Source of the DNA: an uncultured Pseudomonadales bacterium
GTDB lineage: Bacteria; Pseudomonadota; Gammaproteobacteria; Pseudomonadales; Pseudohongiellaceae
Assembly (NCBI GenBank): GCA_943842505.1
Contig: CALTDI010000020.1
Span: forward strand, 24,219-88,218
Direction: 5' to 3'
Length of the DNA stretch: 64,000 bases
Below the pieces are notes generated by a model. That model was not told the origin of the DNA and searched no databases. It saw only the letters and a program-made list of their open reading frames with translations. Position numbers and translations under genes: made by a program. The stretch's first letter is position 1. Every line of letters begins with the position of its first letter. Of this stretch, positions 1 through 8,632 are shown piece by piece.

Positions 1-159
1 CTCGAAGCCACCGAGGTTCGGTACGACAAATATACTTGCCATAGCGATGATGGCGAGCACCAGAAGAATTTCGAGTAGGGTGAATCCACGCTGACGCGCT
101 AGCTCGAGTTGGCCTCTAGCTCTGTTGGATGGGGTTCTACAGCCCGATGTCGGCGTCAT
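1..159 (-). CDS. gspH: GspH-like pseudopilin, partial (N-terminus only)
   Basis: This is the first 53 codons of a type IV prepilin-like protein; the rest lies beyond the window edge. The ATG at 159 overlaps the end of gspG in another frame. A leader of about 24 residues ends in R-Q-R-G, followed by F-T-L-L-E and a hydrophobic stretch. This is the prepilin peptidase cleavage pattern with the conserved Glu at +5. Position right after gspG suggests the minor pseudopilin GspH, but the diagnostic C-terminal domain is not visible, so GspI or another minor pseudopilin is possible. The overlap with gspG suggests translational coupling in the gspLMEFDGH operon. Confidence 0.7.
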   Translation of the reverse strand, partial: MTPTSGCRTPSNRARGQLELARQRGFTLLEILLVLAIIAMASIFVVPNLGGFE

Positions 160-562
160 CTTCTTCGCCGCCGCTCATGCCGTCGGCTCCGTAGGAGAGA
201 AGCGTGAACTCGCGCCCATTAGATTCGTAGACATAGTCGTTATCCCAAGGGTCTGTCGGGACCGCCCTGCGCAGATAGGGGCCATTCCAGGACGCTCTGT
301 CTGTGTCGTTCTCCATCAGGCCTTCCAGGCTATCCGGGTATTCGCCTACATCCAGGCGATAGATATCCAGAGCGGCTTCCAGGGTGGAGATTTCGGTGAG
401 GGCTACATCCCGCATGGCGCCTGCCTGCTGCCTGAACAGGTTCGGTGCGACCATGACCGCCAGCATGGCGATGATCGCCATCACCACGAGGATTTCGATG
501 AGGGTAAAACCCTTGCTCGCTGTTGCGCCGCCACTCAGTGCTCTGTTACTTGTCTGCTTCAT
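137..562 (-). CDS. gspG: Type II secretion major pseudopilin GspG
   Basis: Major pseudopilin of the type II secretion system, which polymerises into the periplasmic pseudopilus that pushes substrates through the secretin. The 141-residue protein has a rather long leader (18 residues ending in K-G), then FTLIEILVVMAII, the N-methylated prepilin signature with Glu at +5 and a hydrophobic helix. The C-terminal half has the GspG pattern: W-x-GPYL, a PxDPW motif, and LLSYGADG followed by an acidic D/E run that in homologues binds calcium. The length is normal for GspG. It lies 31 bp downstream of gspD, which is unusual because gspG commonly follows gspF. Confidence 0.93.
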   Translation of the reverse strand: MKQTSNRALSGGATASKGFTLIEILVVMAIIAMLAVMVAPNLFRQQAGAMRDVALTEISTLEAALDIYRLDVGEYPDSLEGLMENDTDRASWNGPYLRRAVPTDPWDNDYVYESNGREFTLLSYGADGMSGGEEDDADIGL

Positions 563-593
563 GATTACCGCCTGTAATTTTCTCGTATCGCCA

Positions 594-2708
594 CTAGATG
601 CCAGCGCCTTCGATGAGATCGGAGGCCATATCGAATCGGTCCAGAATGTCCTGATATTCTAACCCTAATTCTGCATTAAGATTGATGATCTCTGGCCGCA
701 GAACGATGAATAGCTCGCGCCGCTCCGTCGTCTCTTGTTGATAGGAGAACAATCTGCCCAGTAGCGGCACCCGATTCAGGCCGGGCACACCGCTATTTAG
801 ATTTTCGGTATCTGTCTGAATCAGTCCGCCCAGTACGACGTTCTCGCCATCACGCACCACAACGGTGGTATTGATCTCTTGATTGTTAAACACCGGATTA
901 TTGTTAACTCCCGTTGCGCCTCCGTCTACCGAAGAGAGTTCCTGGCGGATAATCAGATTCACTATGCCGTCGTTGTTAATCTGCGGCGTGATCGATAGCA
1001 CGATACCCGTATCGCGGTATTGAATATTCGTCGTCGAGACGCCGGCATTGCCCAGTGACTGGCCCTGCTCCACAGGCACCTGTGAGCCTATCTGTATATC
1101 GCCTTCCTGATTATTGGCTACTGTCAAAGATGGCCTGGCCAGTAATTGCACATCGTTGTTTATGGCAATGGCGTTGAGCGTTGCATCGACCTGGGATGCG
1201 CCGTCGATGAACGACTTGGTAAATAATAGACCGCCCAATCCAGACTGGGGCACGAAGCTTGTCGAGGTGTCGGTTGAAATAGTATCGACGGCGCTGTTGG
1301 CCGCGATGCGTGACCAGTCGACACCAAACTTGGTTGCATCGCTGAGGGTAATCTGCGCGATGACCGCATTTATCATTACCTGCAGGGGCACGGCATCGAG
1401 CTGGTTGATAGTGGTGAGCAGTTGTCGATAGTCGCGCGCGGTGCTTCTAATCAATAAACTATTGGTCGCCTCGTCGGCTACGATCTTCACACGAAGATTC
1501 GCCGATACCGCAGTCGTAGTTGCAGCGACGTCATCTGAAACCTCAACTGCCTCAACATCAGCCGGCGAGTTGTCATTGCCGCGATTCGGTATCGCCAGCG
1601 CCTCGTCATTGTCGTCATCTTCAAAAACGTTCGAGAGTGTGTCGGCGAGCTCCGTAGCTATCAGGTTGTTGACCTGATAATGAAACAGCTGCTCTACCTG
1701 CTCCTGCCCATCGGCGTCCAGAATCTGTATCCAGCGCGATATCTCCTCGAAGCCTCGAGTTGCAGGGGCCGTCACCAGAATCGCATTGATGCGCTCTATG
1801 CCCCTAACCTGATAGGCCGGGGTAGTGCCTTCGATAAGAAGTAGAATCTCGGCTAACTCGTTAGCAACTTCCACCGCGTTGGCGTTAAACAGTTGGTAGA
1901 GATGAATCCCCTGGTTCTGAAACGGGTCGGCATCGATGAGAAACAGCAGTTCGTTGATGCGCTGCAGCTGGGATTCGCTGCCTGATATCGCGAGAGTGCC
2001 GTTACCGACGAGGGTTCTTACTTCGCCATCTGGCGCCAGCAGAGGCTGCACTACCTGCAGCGCCGCCTCCGGTGAGATATAGGTCAGTGGCGTAATCTGC
2101 AGTATACGTGCAGCTGTGCCCTGGCCCAGGGTGTCTGGCGTTGCTATCTCGACGGGAAGGGCACTGCTTATCTTGCGTGCATTATAGATATTACCTTCGC
2201 GGTTCAAGACTATGCCCGCATCGCGGCTTAACAGCCGAATCAGTGGCCAGATATCGGCCTGCCCAAGGGGCCGCGTGGCAGAGGTACGCAGACTGACTTT
2301 GTTGTCGATAGTCGGGTCGATAATAATTGAAATATCCAGAGCATCGGCCAGCTCTTCCAATACCAGTCGCAGGTCCGCCTGTTCGTAGTTGAGCTCTACC
2401 ACATCCTCGCTGGCGGCCTGCTGAGGGCCAGGCACGGTTTCCTGCAGGCCGTCGTACTGCAAGACATTGCCGTCTCGGTTGATCTCATCGATGAGAGCCT
2501 GCTGCTCTCGCGAGACTTCGCTGCCGTCTTCGGGCAAGGCAGCTGCCATGTTTCTAGTAGCCGTATTCGATGTGCGGGGGTTTGCACTGGATTGCGCGCC
2601 GCTGCCGCTATCGGGCTGAACTTCCAGAACCGCGCAGGAGGAAAGAAAAAATCCTAGCAGCAGCACCAGGGGATTTATTTTTTTTAGTAAACGTTGCTTC
2701 GACTTCAC
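594..2708 (-). CDS. gspD: Type II secretion outer-membrane secretin GspD, predicted lipoprotein
   Basis: Forms the gated outer-membrane channel of the type II system. The GTG start gives 704 residues. The N-terminus is a lipoprotein signal: a basic start, a hydrophobic stretch and the lipobox L-S-S-C with Cys25, instead of a plain signal peptide. N-domain repeats follow (VELNYEQADLRLVLEELA, then ILQITPLTYISPEAA and LYQLFNANAVEVANELAEIL), separated by an acidic Asn/Asp-rich linker near residues 365-395. The C-terminal secretin core has VPLLGRLF and LFIVLRPEII. In the Xanthomonas XpsD family the secretin is also a lipoprotein; whether this one needs a pilotin cannot be told here. It sits between gspF and gspG. 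Confidence 0.9.
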   Translation of the reverse strand: MKSKQRLLKKINPLVLLLGFFLSSCAVLEVQPDSGSGAQSSANPRTSNTATRNMAAALPEDGSEVSREQQALIDEINRDGNVLQYDGLQETVPGPQQAASEDVVELNYEQADLRLVLEELADALDISIIIDPTIDNKVSLRTSATRPLGQADIWPLIRLLSRDAGIVLNREGNIYNARKISSALPVEIATPDTLGQGTAARILQITPLTYISPEAALQVVQPLLAPDGEVRTLVGNGTLAISGSESQLQRINELLFLIDADPFQNQGIHLYQLFNANAVEVANELAEILLLIEGTTPAYQVRGIERINAILVTAPATRGFEEISRWIQILDADGQEQVEQLFHYQVNNLIATELADTLSNVFEDDDNDEALAIPNRGNDNSPADVEAVEVSDDVAATTTAVSANLRVKIVADEATNSLLIRSTARDYRQLLTTINQLDAVPLQVMINAVIAQITLSDATKFGVDWSRIAANSAVDTISTDTSTSFVPQSGLGGLLFTKSFIDGASQVDATLNAIAINNDVQLLARPSLTVANNQEGDIQIGSQVPVEQGQSLGNAGVSTTNIQYRDTGIVLSITPQINNDGIVNLIIRQELSSVDGGATGVNNNPVFNNQEINTTVVVRDGENVVLGGLIQTDTENLNSGVPGLNRVPLLGRLFSYQQETTERRELFIVLRPEIINLNAELGLEYQDILDRFDMASDLIEGAGI

Positions 2709-2723
2709 GAGGTTCTCCGAGAA

Positions 2724-3929
2724 TTAGAAATCTACCGAGTTCATACTGAACACGGCTGAAAGCATAGTGATGGTGATTCCACCTACCGCTATGGCAAGAA
2801 TTATTATTAGGGCAGGCTGTAGGGCAGCTACCAGACTGGAAATTTGATTGCGCACGGTGGTGTCGAATGTGGCCGCCGATTTAATTAGAATATTGGCTGT
2901 ACGCCCGGACTCTTCGCCGACTGTAACCAGCTGATGCAGAAGAGTGGGGAATTGATTGGTCTTCTCCAGCGAAACGCCAAGGCCGGCGCCGCCTCTAACG
3001 TCCTCTTCTACCTGAGCTAGATGGGTAGCGAGTACAGTATTGCCAACAACCTCTCTCGATACACGAAGCGCGCGTATTAAAGGGATACCTGCCCCTAATA
3101 GCGCGCCCAGTGTCCGAGCAAAGACCGCGCATTCCTTATAGAGAATCAGCGTGCCCATCATGGGAAGAGAGAGCAGGAATCCGTCCTTCTTAAGTTTTGA
3201 GGCCGGCTCTTTATCCAGACGCTTCCAGAAGAATAGTAGTAGCCCAATAAACACCGGAACCAGATAACCATAGCTTTGGATACCACTGCTGAGCGAGAGC
3301 AGGAAGGCCGCCGAGGCTGGAATCTCCGTCCCCGCATCCTCGAACATTGCTGCGAACTGAGGCACCACGAAGACGAGCAGGAGAACGACGGAGAGTACGC
3401 CGGTAATCAGCAATACGATCGGATAGATCATCGCCGAGATTATGGCCTGCCGCGTTTTCGCACTGGTCTCCAGAAATTCCGCAAGATCGGGTAGAAGCTG
3501 ATCGAGTATGCCGCCTTCTTCGCCGGCGCGTACGATGTTGACGTACATCCTGCTGAATACTCTGGGGTGAGCCTCCATCGCCTCGGCGAGGCTTCTGCCT
3601 TCTTTGACTTCGCGCAGCAGGCTCACCACGAGCTCACGCATCGCCGTCGATTCTGTAATGCCCTCTAACAGGCGTAGCGATCTATCGATTGGCACACGTG
3701 CCTCGACCAGGGTGCAAAGGCCGTTGGTAAAATCCAATACGTCCGCCTGAGAGATTCGCTTGCGGCGAGTCGTCTGGGAGGCTTCTCTGGTTTCCTGAAT
3801 CTTTACTGGTGTGAGGTTCTTGCCCTTCAGGATACGCACGGCCTCACGCTCGGTATCTGCACTTAGCTGACCGTTTAGCATCTTGCCCTGGGCATCGAAG
3901 GCCTGGTATTTAAAATATAGTGCGCTCAT
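2724..3929 (-). CDS. gspF: Type II secretion inner-membrane protein GspF
   Basis: Polytopic inner-membrane platform protein that connects the GspE ATPase to pseudopilus assembly. The 401 residues match the family length. Two homologous T2SF domains are visible: the first around VRAGEEGGILDQLLPDLAEF (residues about 130-155) and the second around TVGEESGRTANIL (about 335-350). Three hydrophobic segments lie near 170-195, 220-235 and 370-395, the usual three-span layout. It overlaps gspE by 4 nt (ATGA), so translation is probably coupled. The N-terminus (YFKYQAFDAQGKMLNGQL) is typical of GspF. Confidence 0.95.
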   Translation of the reverse strand: MSALYFKYQAFDAQGKMLNGQLSADTEREAVRILKGKNLTPVKIQETREASQTTRRKRISQADVLDFTNGLCTLVEARVPIDRSLRLLEGITESTAMRELVVSLLREVKEGRSLAEAMEAHPRVFSRMYVNIVRAGEEGGILDQLLPDLAEFLETSAKTRQAIISAMIYPIVLLITGVLSVVLLLVFVVPQFAAMFEDAGTEIPASAAFLLSLSSGIQSYGYLVPVFIGLLLFFWKRLDKEPASKLKKDGFLLSLPMMGTLILYKECAVFARTLGALLGAGIPLIRALRVSREVVGNTVLATHLAQVEEDVRGGAGLGVSLEKTNQFPTLLHQLVTVGEESGRTANILIKSAATFDTTVRNQISSLVAALQPALIIILAIAVGGITITMLSAVFSMNSVDF

Positions 3930-5509
3930 ATTGCTCTGGTTACCCGCACTACTTCTTCGGGTGTAGTCATTCCATCTGCTAGTTTCTCCAGGGCGTCTTG
4001 CCGGAGTGTCTTCATGCCTTCCCGGATTGCTTCGTCGCGAATAATATTTGCGTCTGCACCGGTAGCGATATGATGACGAATCGCATCGCTCATGATCAGA
4101 AGCTCGTAAAGACCGACACGGCCCCGGTATCCGGTTTGACCACAGCGTTCGCAGCCACTGCCGCGACGGATTTCGGCAATGGAATCTATGTCAATCTCTA
4201 GCGCCGCCGCCTCATCTGTACTTAGGGGGCGCACTTCGGAACAGTCGGTACAGACACGCCTTACCAATCGCTGCGCCTGAATGGCGAGGAGGCTGGAGCT
4301 AATTAGGTAGCCCTGCACACCCATGTCTTGCAGTCGGGTTACCGCCCCCGCCGCATCGTTTGTATGTAGCGTGGAGAAAACCAGGTGCCCGGTAAGTGCC
4401 GACTCGATCGCGATCTCTGCGGTTTCGTGATCGCGAATCTCGCCTATCATCAGCACGTCTGGATCCTGTCTAACGATCGAACGCAGACCCTGTGCAAAGC
4501 TAAGCCCGATACTGGCGTTGGCCTGAATCTGGGTTATGCCATCGAGTTGATACTCGACCGGGTCTTCCACGGTAATTATTTTCTGCGCCTCTCTGTTTAT
4601 TTTTTCTAATGTTGCATACAGCGTAGTCGTCTTACCACTGCCGGTAGGGCCTGTTATCAATACCATGCCGTGGGGCTGATTGATGATGCCCTGATACTGC
4701 TCGAGTATTTTCTCTGGCATGCCTAGTTGTTTCAGACTAACGGCAGTATCGCTTCTGTCCAGGATTCTCAGTACTACGGATTCTCCATGTACTCCCGGCA
4801 GGGTTGATACGCGCATATCGAGTTGCTTGCTGCCCACCTTGTAATCTATGCGGCCATCTTGAGGCAGGCGCTTCTCGCCGATGTCCAGCTTTGCCATTAG
4901 CTTTAAGCGCGAGGCCACCGCGGTGTGAATCTTAATGGGCAGTCGTTCAATTCTTGTCATGATGCCGTCGACACGGCAGCGTATATCGAGATAGTTCTCG
5001 TTTGGCTCGAAGTGTATGTCACTGGCATCCAGGTCCAACGCGCGAGCGAATAGATGGTTCACCAGCCGAATGATCGGTGCCTCCGATGCCAGATCGGCTA
5101 AGGCCTCATCGTCGGCGAAACCAGAAACAAACAGATCTTCGTCCGTATTTTCAATCTGCGGCGAGAGCTCGGCGCGCCAGTGGCGCATTAGACGGCGAAC
5201 ATCATCCCCGGCACCCACATCGAACTGTATCTCTTCATTCAGGATGAAGCGTATCTTCGCGCGCAGTTCTATACTCGGCGTCTGCTCACAGATGAGCCGG
5301 CCAGACTCTGCAAAGTCCTGCGCCGGGACTATGCCCTCTGGCTCCAGCAATTGACCGAATACAGACAGCGTCATTGCTGACGGGTCACTCGCCTCAGTTC
5401 CTGTCTCGGTTCCTGTCTCAGTTTTTTCCGCAGTTGCCTCCGCAGTTCCGTCGACAGCACCCACAGGAGTTAGCTCAGTCTCTGTTGCCTGATTCACGAT
5501 CTCACTCAT
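3926..5509 (-). CDS. gspE: Type II secretion ATPase GspE
   Basis: Cytoplasmic hexameric ATPase that powers pseudopilus assembly. The 527 residues include the Walker A motif GPTGSGKTT at about 287-295, the Asp box, the Walker B segment DPDVLMIGEIRD and the His box (TGHLVFSTLHTNDAAGA). A C-terminal zinc-binding pair of CxxC motifs (CTDC and CERC) is present. The N-terminus carries a low-complexity Thr/Glu/Ala stretch (residues 10-45) before the GspE N1 domain. It overlaps gspF and gspM by 4 nt each, marking a tightly coupled operon. PilB is the nearest alternative, but the neighbours gspL, M, F, D and G favour GspE. Confidence 0.95.
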   Translation of the reverse strand: MSEIVNQATETELTPVGAVDGTAEATAEKTETGTETGTEASDPSAMTLSVFGQLLEPEGIVPAQDFAESGRLICEQTPSIELRAKIRFILNEEIQFDVGAGDDVRRLMRHWRAELSPQIENTDEDLFVSGFADDEALADLASEAPIIRLVNHLFARALDLDASDIHFEPNENYLDIRCRVDGIMTRIERLPIKIHTAVASRLKLMAKLDIGEKRLPQDGRIDYKVGSKQLDMRVSTLPGVHGESVVLRILDRSDTAVSLKQLGMPEKILEQYQGIINQPHGMVLITGPTGSGKTTTLYATLEKINREAQKIITVEDPVEYQLDGITQIQANASIGLSFAQGLRSIVRQDPDVLMIGEIRDHETAEIAIESALTGHLVFSTLHTNDAAGAVTRLQDMGVQGYLISSSLLAIQAQRLVRRVCTDCSEVRPLSTDEAAALEIDIDSIAEIRRGSGCERCGQTGYRGRVGLYELLIMSDAIRHHIATGADANIIRDEAIREGMKTLRQDALEKLADGMTTPEEVVRVTRAI

Positions 5510-6075
5510 CTGTTACTCGCGACCTCTGTAACCAGCCCTTCGCTGCGTGCAAATCCAACGACTGTGATAGACCCGCTGTATTGGTTTCGGCTTCGATTCA
5601 CGCTAAAGCCGGTAACCCAAAGCCGTGGCGCAGAGGTCTCCAGTCTTTCCAGAAACCGAGCTGTGTTCGCCTGGTCACTTGTGCGAAACGACATCTCTTG
5701 ACTAATAAGTAGCCAATCATCGCTTATCAGGCGGTCTGCCAGACGCGTTGAGCTCACCGTAATGCCTGTGTCTCGCGCATGCAGTGATAAGGCGCGTTGA
5801 ATATTTGCCTCGACTATAGGTATGGTCGCGCCAGAGAATAGTTGATTGTGTAATTCATCTATCTGCGATTCGACTTCGACGCGACGCTCGCGCCAGCTCG
5901 CGGTGTTCTCGATCAGGCGTTGTTCGCGAGCAATGTCTATCTCGACACTTTCGATGTTGTCCTGTCTCTGGGTATACACCGATTTGATAGCAGGCCAACC
6001 ACTAGTGCTCACAAAAATCAGAGCCACTACCGCCGCTAGTATCAGAATATTTCTTTCGCGTTGAGATATTTTCAT
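5506..6075 (-). CDS. gspM: Type II secretion protein GspM-like
   Basis: Bitopic inner-membrane protein that partners GspL in the type II assembly platform. I chose the ATG at 6075 over the in-frame GTG at 6108 because the protein then starts MKISQRERN and runs straight into the single hydrophobic span (ILILAAVVALIFVSTSGW), as in GspM; this gives 189 residues. A periplasmic coiled segment follows (about 35-75), then a small alpha/beta domain. Sequence conservation in GspM is low, so the call rests on size, topology and position between gspL and gspE. It overlaps gspE by 4 nt. PilO-like proteins share this layout. Confidence 0.78.
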   Translation of the reverse strand: MKISQRERNILILAAVVALIFVSTSGWPAIKSVYTQRQDNIESVEIDIAREQRLIENTASWRERRVEVESQIDELHNQLFSGATIPIVEANIQRALSLHARDTGITVSSTRLADRLISDDWLLISQEMSFRTSDQANTARFLERLETSAPRLWVTGFSVNRSRNQYSGSITVVGFARSEGLVTEVASNR

Positions 6076-6111
6076 CGTAACTATGTCTCGATACCTTGTA
6101 CTAACCACTGA

Positions 6112-7437
6112 TTACTCATCGGGAAAATAGCGCACCATATACGCTTCGAAGTTAACGGCGCTAAGTCGTAGATCGATATAGTATCTGTTATTGTTGGTCG
6201 CTCTGGAGAAAACGACTTCGGTAAACATCGGGTCTTGCTCCAGGCGCTGCAGAATCGCCTGGGGCTCATTGCTGCTACCCTGGATTTTTATCAAACCATC
6301 GCTCACTTCCAATGAGGTCAGCGTGTCTGGCCGCAGTATGTTCTGCAGCGTGAACATCGCCGCAGCTATTCTCTGCTCGGGGAAATCACTTATCAGCCCC
6401 CATTCGTTTTCAAAGCTGACAACCGCCGCTTGGTCATCCCTAGCATCGCTTGCCATTGCTCTTTGCATCTCTAAGTTTGCAGCCAGAGATCGAAACTCTA
6501 AAGATTGCGCAATGAACGGAATCGCTGCGATAAAAAGTATCGCGACGACTGCGGCAGCGGCGGCGATGTATTGCCTGCCCTGCGCAGATCTGCGCGTCAC
6601 ATTAAGCGCGCCATAGGGAAAGAAACAATATTCCTGATTTGTCTGGGCTTCTAGAAACTGGAAATAATCGGAGGGCTCTCTTAGATCAACTGTTATGCTA
6701 GCGATTTCCAGTTTCTGACTTTCTTGCCACTGTTGCTGAAATACGTCTTGCTGTAGGTCTTGCTTTGGCACGGTAAGCAGAGACTTGAGGATATTGTTTT
6801 CGATTAGTGCGCTTGTTTCTGTCTTGGCGTCTACATCCAGTATTCTTATTTTTTCTTTGTTTGTGCTTTCTTTATTTGTATTAGCCGAATGGGCATTCAT
6901 GAAACGCGGTTTGACCGCCGCCAGGAAAATGTCTTCTTCGGCAAATGCATCGAATAGTTCCGAGAGAGTTGCTTCTGTCATCCACAGAGCGAGATGCTCG
7001 TCGCCCTTGCTTGCCGATGCAGGGTTGATCGCAAGCGACAGCGGTTCTTCCAGGCTGGGCAGAATGCTATCAGCCTGTATCTTTAACGCGGCGACTAGAT
7101 TGTCTTTTGCAACGCCGGGCATCTTCGTGGTCGTTGCCACAAAGAAATTCGCCGGCAACAACAGTAATACCGCACAGTCTTTACGTTGTTCTGCACTAAT
7201 CCCGGCAAGCAACTGTGCACCGGCTTGTGCGATCGATTTTGCATCTCTTTGCGCTAGCTGCTGCGTCTTCCTGGTTTCGAGGTGGACAATCTTGTCATCG
7301 AAAAGCAGGAAGCTGGTATCGACCTTCTTCACCAGATCACGGCCAGAATCGCCCTGAAGCAATGTCCGTACCTGTGGCGGCAGAATAGCGGCCAGTTTTT
7401 CTCGCCACTGCGAGTTGTCGATTGCGGAGCTCGGCAT
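6112..7437 (-). CDS. gspL: Type II secretion protein GspL-like
   Basis: First gene of the secretion operon. GspL recruits the GspE ATPase to the membrane through its cytoplasmic actin-like domain. The 441-residue protein has a soluble N-terminal region of about 285 residues, one transmembrane segment (about 290-312, Ala/Ile-rich) and a periplasmic ferredoxin-like region that ends in SRATNNNRYYIDLRLS. This is the GspL plan; a PilM-PilN fusion would look similar. The gene starts at ATG 7437, after an intergenic stretch that presumably holds the operon promoter. No gspC is found upstream, although it is usually the first gene of such operons. Confidence 0.8.
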   Translation of the reverse strand: MPSSAIDNSQWREKLAAILPPQVRTLLQGDSGRDLVKKVDTSFLLFDDKIVHLETRKTQQLAQRDAKSIAQAGAQLLAGISAEQRKDCAVLLLLPANFFVATTTKMPGVAKDNLVAALKIQADSILPSLEEPLSLAINPASASKGDEHLALWMTEATLSELFDAFAEEDIFLAAVKPRFMNAHSANTNKESTNKEKIRILDVDAKTETSALIENNILKSLLTVPKQDLQQDVFQQQWQESQKLEIASITVDLREPSDYFQFLEAQTNQEYCFFPYGALNVTRRSAQGRQYIAAAAAVVAILFIAAIPFIAQSLEFRSLAANLEMQRAMASDARDDQAAVVSFENEWGLISDFPEQRIAAAMFTLQNILRPDTLTSLEVSDGLIKIQGSSNEPQAILQRLEQDPMFTEVVFSRATNNNRYYIDLRLSAVNFEAYMVRYFPDE

Positions 7438-7660
7438 AGGGTTCGTTTTTTCTAAATTTCTTAAGCGTCAAATCAGACAGCGTCGCCTTGGAGCGGGGAT
7501 TTCGCCACGTGGGTCCACAGCTAAACTATTGAAAAACAATAAATCTCTGGTGTAAGACTCTTATATCGGCAAAATAGTTTTAAGGCGCAAAATTGTTCGA
7601 TATTTAGATATTCGGGCGTAGAAAGCTGAAGGACTGGGAGGGCATTGCCAGCTTGCCGGC

Positions 7661-7697
7661 AATAAAAAAGGCCACCCTGAGTTAGCTCAGGGTGGCC
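7661..7697 (-). terminator. Rho-independent terminator of dsbA
   Basis: A perfect 12-bp stem, GGCCACCCTGAG / CTCAGGGTGGCC, with the 4-base loop TTAG, lies at 7670-7697. The plus strand has an A-rich run just before it (7661-7669), which is a U-tract when read on the minus strand. It sits 30 bp beyond the dsbA stop and separates dsbA from the gsp operon. Confidence 0.9.
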
Positions 7698-7726
7698 TTG
7701 GTGTTGCTCTCGTTGGCTAGCGGGAA

Positions 7727-8380
7727 CTACTCGCCTGAGTTTGAAAGCTGCTGACGCTCTTTTTCTACAAGAAAATCAACAACTTCGAGCATTTCTGCCT
7801 GTGTGCGAACAGTCTCGCCGGTAGTGACAAGATACTTTCCGTTCACGATCATGTTTGGCGTGCTGCGAATTTCGTAGGCCTGCATGCGCTGCTTGGCCTG
7901 ATTCACCTTGGTGCGAACGGTGAATGAATTGAAGGCCTTGCTGAAGTCATCTTCGCTGATGCCGTACTTGGCAAACAGGGCGCCGATCTGGTTTTCGTTC
8001 TGCAGTCGGTTGCCTTCTATGTTAATCGCGTTGAAGACAGGCTCATGCACCGTATCCAGGGCATCCATGGCTTCGGCCGTGTAGTAAACCTGTGCGTGAA
8101 CTTCCATGAGGGCGTTCCACATAGCTGGAAAACGAACGAAATCGACGTCCTCACCCGCTGTTGCTTCCCAGTTGGCTATTAGCGGCTCGAATCGAAAACA
8201 GTGTGAGCAGCCGTACCAGAACGCTTCCAAAACCTCGACCTTGCTGGAATCGTTAGTGTTTACAGGAGCCGCTAGCTCGGTGTAGTGGGTGCCTGCAACA
8301 TATTTCTCTATTTGAGCAAAGCTAGAAAATGCCAGGGGCATTAGCATTACAAAGGTTAAAATCTGCATTGATCGCTTCAT
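7727..8380 (-). CDS. dsbA: Periplasmic thiol:disulfide oxidoreductase DsbA
   Basis: Introduces disulfide bonds into exported proteins; DsbB is not in this window. The 217 residues start with a signal peptide (cleavage near residue 22). A thioredoxin fold with a helical insert follows. The active site is C58-S-H-C61 in the context FWYGCSHCFRFEP; most DsbA proteins, including Pseudomonas, have CPHC, so the Ser in the dipeptide is unusual and may shift the redox potential. The cis-proline loop (STPNMIVNGKY) is intact. It is probably a single-gene unit with its own terminator at 7661-7697, and a tandem repeat lies directly upstream. Confidence 0.93.
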   Translation of the reverse strand: MKRSMQILTFVMLMPLAFSSFAQIEKYVAGTHYTELAAPVNTNDSSKVEVLEAFWYGCSHCFRFEPLIANWEATAGEDVDFVRFPAMWNALMEVHAQVYYTAEAMDALDTVHEPVFNAINIEGNRLQNENQIGALFAKYGISEDDFSKAFNSFTVRTKVNQAKQRMQAYEIRSTPNMIVNGKYLVTTGETVRTQAEMLEVVDFLVEKERQQLSNSGE

Positions 8381-8410
8381 TAGTTAACTCCGTCTCTTTA
8401 ACTTTCTAAA

Positions 8411-8476
8411 CTGTCTTTAGTCTATCTTTGGCCTGTCTTTGGCCTATCTTTGGCCTATTTTTAGTCTATCTACTCG
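8411..8476. repeat. 11-bp tandem repeat, six units, upstream of dsbA
   Basis: Six consecutive 11-base units: CTGTCTTTAGT, CTATCTTTGGC, CTGTCTTTGGC, CTATCTTTGGC, CTATTTTTAGT, CTATCTACTCG. The unit length is close to one DNA helical turn. The array ends about 30 bp before the dsbA start codon (minus strand), so it overlaps the dsbA promoter or leader. Origin by slippage is likely; a regulatory role is only a possibility. Confidence 0.9.
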
Positions 8477-8632
8477 AATTTATTGTCTATCTAATCCGTT
8501 CTTGGAGGCTTGCAGCCACCCAATTCGTTGGAAAAACAGTAGCACAGGGCTCTGCTTACCGCTATCTCATTGAGTCCAAACCAAGACCGGTTCGGCGCAA
8601 TTAGTAATTCACGGCTGATGCCAGTTTACGCT

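Noticed and set aside
5506..6108. GTG at 6108 as the start of gspM
   Set aside because: It would add eleven residues before MKISQRERN, which already looks like the natural N-terminus ahead of the membrane span.
6785..7357. Long open frame of 190 codons opposite gspL
   Set aside because: It is antisense to a well-supported gene, is Ser/Ala-rich low-complexity sequence, and arises from codon bias on the opposite strand.
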